From NCBI GenBank assembly GCA_036005845.1, contig DASYQD010000029.1, positions 1-64,000 of the forward strand: a stretch of 64,000 nucleotides of DNA, read 5' to 3'. Below are positions 62,194-64,000 of this stretch, in pieces. The position numbers and the translations under genes are program-made. The notes under the pieces are model-generated. The model made no database searches. It had not been told where the DNA came from and saw only the letters and a list, made by a program, of their open reading frames with translations. Every line of letters starts with the position of its first letter. Within the stretch, counting starts at the first letter, position 1. The DNA comes from DASYQD01 sp036005845 (GTDB taxonomy: Bacteria; Acidobacteriota; Thermoanaerobaculia; Multivoradales; JAIOJS01).

Positions 62194-64000
62194 TCAGCGC
62201 GGTCGTGGCAGCACGCGGGTCTGGCGACCGTCCTCAGCGATGCGCACGATGGCGTTGTCGGCCGAGCGGAAGAGGTGGCTTGCAAGCGCCCCCGGGACCA
62301 CGCGGTCGTCGGCCGGCCACCACGGGCCGGCGCCGCCGAGGGGCGCCACGCGCGCGCCGAGCGTGCGCACGCTGCCGCTGCCGAGGTCGACGACGCGCAG
62401 CTCGCCCTTCCAATCCTTTCCGTCGCGCACGCTGGCGGTGAAGGGCAGGAGGTCGGTGCTCCACGGCGAGCCGAGCCACGCCCAGCGGCCCTTGCCGAGC
62501 GACATCTCACGCAGCGGCGCGCCGGCGCGATCGAAGAGGCGCAACGTCAGCGCGCTGTCGTGGAAGCTCGCCACCGCGACGCGGCCGGTCGGGAGGAAAG
62601 CGGCACTCACGCGCGCCTTGTCGGCGGCGGGAGCGAGCGTGGCCAGGGATGCGCCGGTCGCGGCGTCCACGAGCTCGACGCCCTTCGAGCCGCCCCAGCC
62701 GTGAACGACGAGCACGCGCGCGCCGTCGGCGGAGAACGCCGCGGTGGTGCCGGAGTCGACGCTGTCGATGCGCCGGTCGCAGCGCGCCGCGAGGCGGCGC
62801 GCCGCGACGTCGAAGTCCCACACCTGAAGCTGCAGCGCATCGTCTGCCATGGCGCTGAGGCGCGCGAGGCGTACCGCGCCACCGGGCAGCCCGCGCAGTT
62901 GCTGCCAGTCGACGCGCGTCCGCGGCAGCTCGGCGGCGGCGAGCAGGCGGCGCCCTTCGTCCGCCCACACCGCGAGGCGCCGCGGCTCGGCGATGGCGAC
63001 CCGGTCGGCGGTGGCGAGGATCGCCGTGTTCCAGGCGGTCGCGATCTCGACGCCGGGCTCGCCGACGCGCGGGCGCGCTCCCAGATCCACCAACACGGCC
63101 TCGTTCGGCGAGGCGAGCGGCGCTCCCTGCGGCCGCAGCCACACGGCGCGGCTGCCGTCGTTCGAAAAGACCACCGGTGCCGGCAGGCCGATGCCGCGGC
63201 CTTCGGGGAGCGCCGACGAGAGCGGCAGCGACTCGCCACTCGCGGTGTCCACCAGCATCCACGGCGCGTAGCTCGGGCGGTGGCGGAGCGGGCCGCGCAC
63301 GGCGAGCCACGAGCCGCCGGGAGCCGCCTCGACCTGCTCCACGGCGGTGAGGTCGCCGGCCTCCACCGCCAGCGCCCACTTCGTGAATCCCATTGCGGCG
63401 AGCGCCGCTGCCACGAGGCCGGCGGCGACGAGGCCCGCCTGCGCGCGGTGCACGCGGGCCAGCAGCACGCCGCCCCTGGCGAGCCCGAAGCCGCCGCTGG
63501 GCAAGAGGACGAGCAGCGCCAGAGCGGCGGCGATGGCGCTGCCGATGGCGAGCTCCGCCGGCGCACAGGCGCGCACCAGCCGGCCCAGCGCGCGCGCGAT
63601 GAGCACCGCCGTCACCGTGAGGCCGCCGAGGTCGGCGAGCAGCCAGGGCGAGCGGCTGCGCAGAGCGGTCGCCATCAGGTGCGCGATCAGCATGAGGAAG
63701 ACTGGCGGCAGCACGACGAGAGCGGCGAGGCTGAACAGCGGACCGCCGAGCGGCAGCGAGAGGAAGCCCGACACCGCCTCGCGTCGCAGCCGCAGCTCGC
63801 CGGCCGCGAGCGCCGCCGGCATGACGATCGCGGTCATGGTGCCGAAGACGAGGAGTGCGGCGGCGAGCACGCGTCCGGCCCAGATGGTGCCGGCGCGCAG
63901 CGGCAGCCCGAGGAAGAAGCCCATCCTGCCTTCGCCGAGGTCGCGCGCGAGCAGGCCGGCGCCGGCGAAGAGCGCGAAAGTGAGGCCGAGCAACCCAGCC
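62194..64000 (-). CDS. ABC-2 permease fused to a propeller-like domain (5' end missing)
   Basis: The open frame continues past the right edge; 601 residues are visible. The first part has five or six membrane helices with GEGRMGFFLGLPLRAGTIWAGRVLAAALLVFG, like ABC-2 type permeases. The remaining about 390 residues form a beta-rich, repeat-like region (APVVFSNDGSRAVWL, AAFSADGARVLVVHG, AFLPTGRVAVASF) typical of WD40-like or beta-propeller folds, probably periplasmic. The ATPase should be encoded just beyond the window. It would couple export or membrane remodelling to a ligand-binding domain. Confidence 0.75.
   Translation of the reverse strand, partial: AGLLGLTFALFAGAGLLARDLGEGRMGFFLGLPLRAGTIWAGRVLAAALLVFGTMTAIVMPAALAAGELRLRREAVSGFLSLPLGGPLFSLAALVVLPPVFLMLIAHLMATALRSRSPWLLADLGGLTVTAVLIARALGRLVRACAPAELAIGSAIAAALALLVLLPSGGFGLARGGVLLARVHRAQAGLVAAGLVAAALAAMGFTKWALAVEAGDLTAVEQVEAAPGGSWLAVRGPLRHRPSYAPWMLVDTASGESLPLSSALPEGRGIGLPAPVVFSNDGSRAVWLRPQGAPLASPNEAVLVDLGARPRVGEPGVEIATAWNTAILATADRVAIAEPRRLAVWADEGRRLLAAAELPRTRVDWQQLRGLPGGAVRLARLSAMADDALQLQVWDFDVAARRLAARCDRRIDSVDSGTTAAFSADGARVLVVHGWGGSKGVELVDAATGASLATLAPAADKARVSAAFLPTGRVAVASFHDSALTLRLFDRAGAPLREMSLGKGRWAWLGSPWSTDLLPFTASVRDGKDWKGELRVVDLGSGSVRTLGARVAPLGGAGPWWPADDRVVPGALASHLFRSADNAIVRIAEDGRQTRVLPRPR

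Overview
The window is a 64 kb stretch of very GC-rich bacterial chromosome, densely packed with genes on both strands. No rRNA, CRISPR array, prophage or transposase was seen. The combination of a GWxTD-domain lipoprotein, a DUF3467 protein, a 1620-residue NAD-glutamate dehydrogenase, a Wzm/Wzt-type exporter, and an mre/mrd rod-shape operon joined to RNase G points to an Acidobacteriota-like, rod-shaped diderm. That taxonomic call is an inference from gene content; no marker gene here proves it. GTG and TTG starts are common. Many neighbouring genes overlap by exactly 4 nt (ATGA, GTGA or TTGA). Several promoters have a TAGAAT- or TACAAT-like -10 box so close to the start codon that the mRNA would be leaderless or nearly so.

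Layout. 0-4 kb: the end of an unknown gene, a palindromic repeat, then an acyl carrier protein / fatty acyl-AMP ligase / FAD-dependent reductase cluster whose enzymes carry in-frame tandem repeats. 4-6 kb: DCC thiol oxidoreductase, thyA, folA. 6-10 kb: a secreted lipase-like hydrolase and its secreted partner, a radical SAM enzyme and a lipid kinase. 10.7-14.1 kb: ruvB, a small membrane protein, ruvA and a Cys/Met-metabolism PLP enzyme. 14.2-17.7 kb: a PpiD-type foldase divergent from a FecR-domain protein. 17.7-27 kb: mreB, mreC, mreD, mrdA (PBP2), rodA, rng, then a WaaP-kinase/barrel fusion. 27-31 kb: DUF3892, peroxiredoxin and an M16 protease pair (one active, one lacking the zinc motif). 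31-37.5 kb: a polysaccharide ABC exporter, a HELLH membrane protein, DUF3467, a GWxTD lipoprotein and an M49-like lipoprotein. 37.6-41.9 kb: hutI, divIVA, a YggS-type PLP protein, rnhA, a coiled-coil zinc-ribbon protein and a CAU-anticodon tRNA. 42-47.5 kb: a GT39-like membrane protein with a sulfatase-fold lipoprotein, and a YnbA/YnbB-like phospholipid pair. 47.5-58.3 kb: the large NAD-GDH, a BMP-family (nucleoside-type) ABC importer of four genes, and a Glu/Leu/Phe/Val dehydrogenase. 58.3-59.6 kb: a low-GC accessory island with a DUF4238 gene. 59.6-64 kb: DUF1684 lipoprotein, YhbY, two small envelope proteins, and the 3' part of an ABC-2 permease fused to a propeller-like domain.

The strongest unexplained signals are two intergenic palindrome families (two copies of a ~90-bp element, both between convergent genes, and five copies of a G-rich element placed mostly at stop codons). 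Next are the 27-bp and ~63-bp coding repeats in the lipid cluster, the kinase-barrel fusion behind rng, the leaderless and back-to-back promoter pattern, and the low-GC DUF4238 island. No gene-free stretch longer than about 300 bases exists; the largest gap, 8052-8302, holds divergent promoter sequence and one small hairpin.
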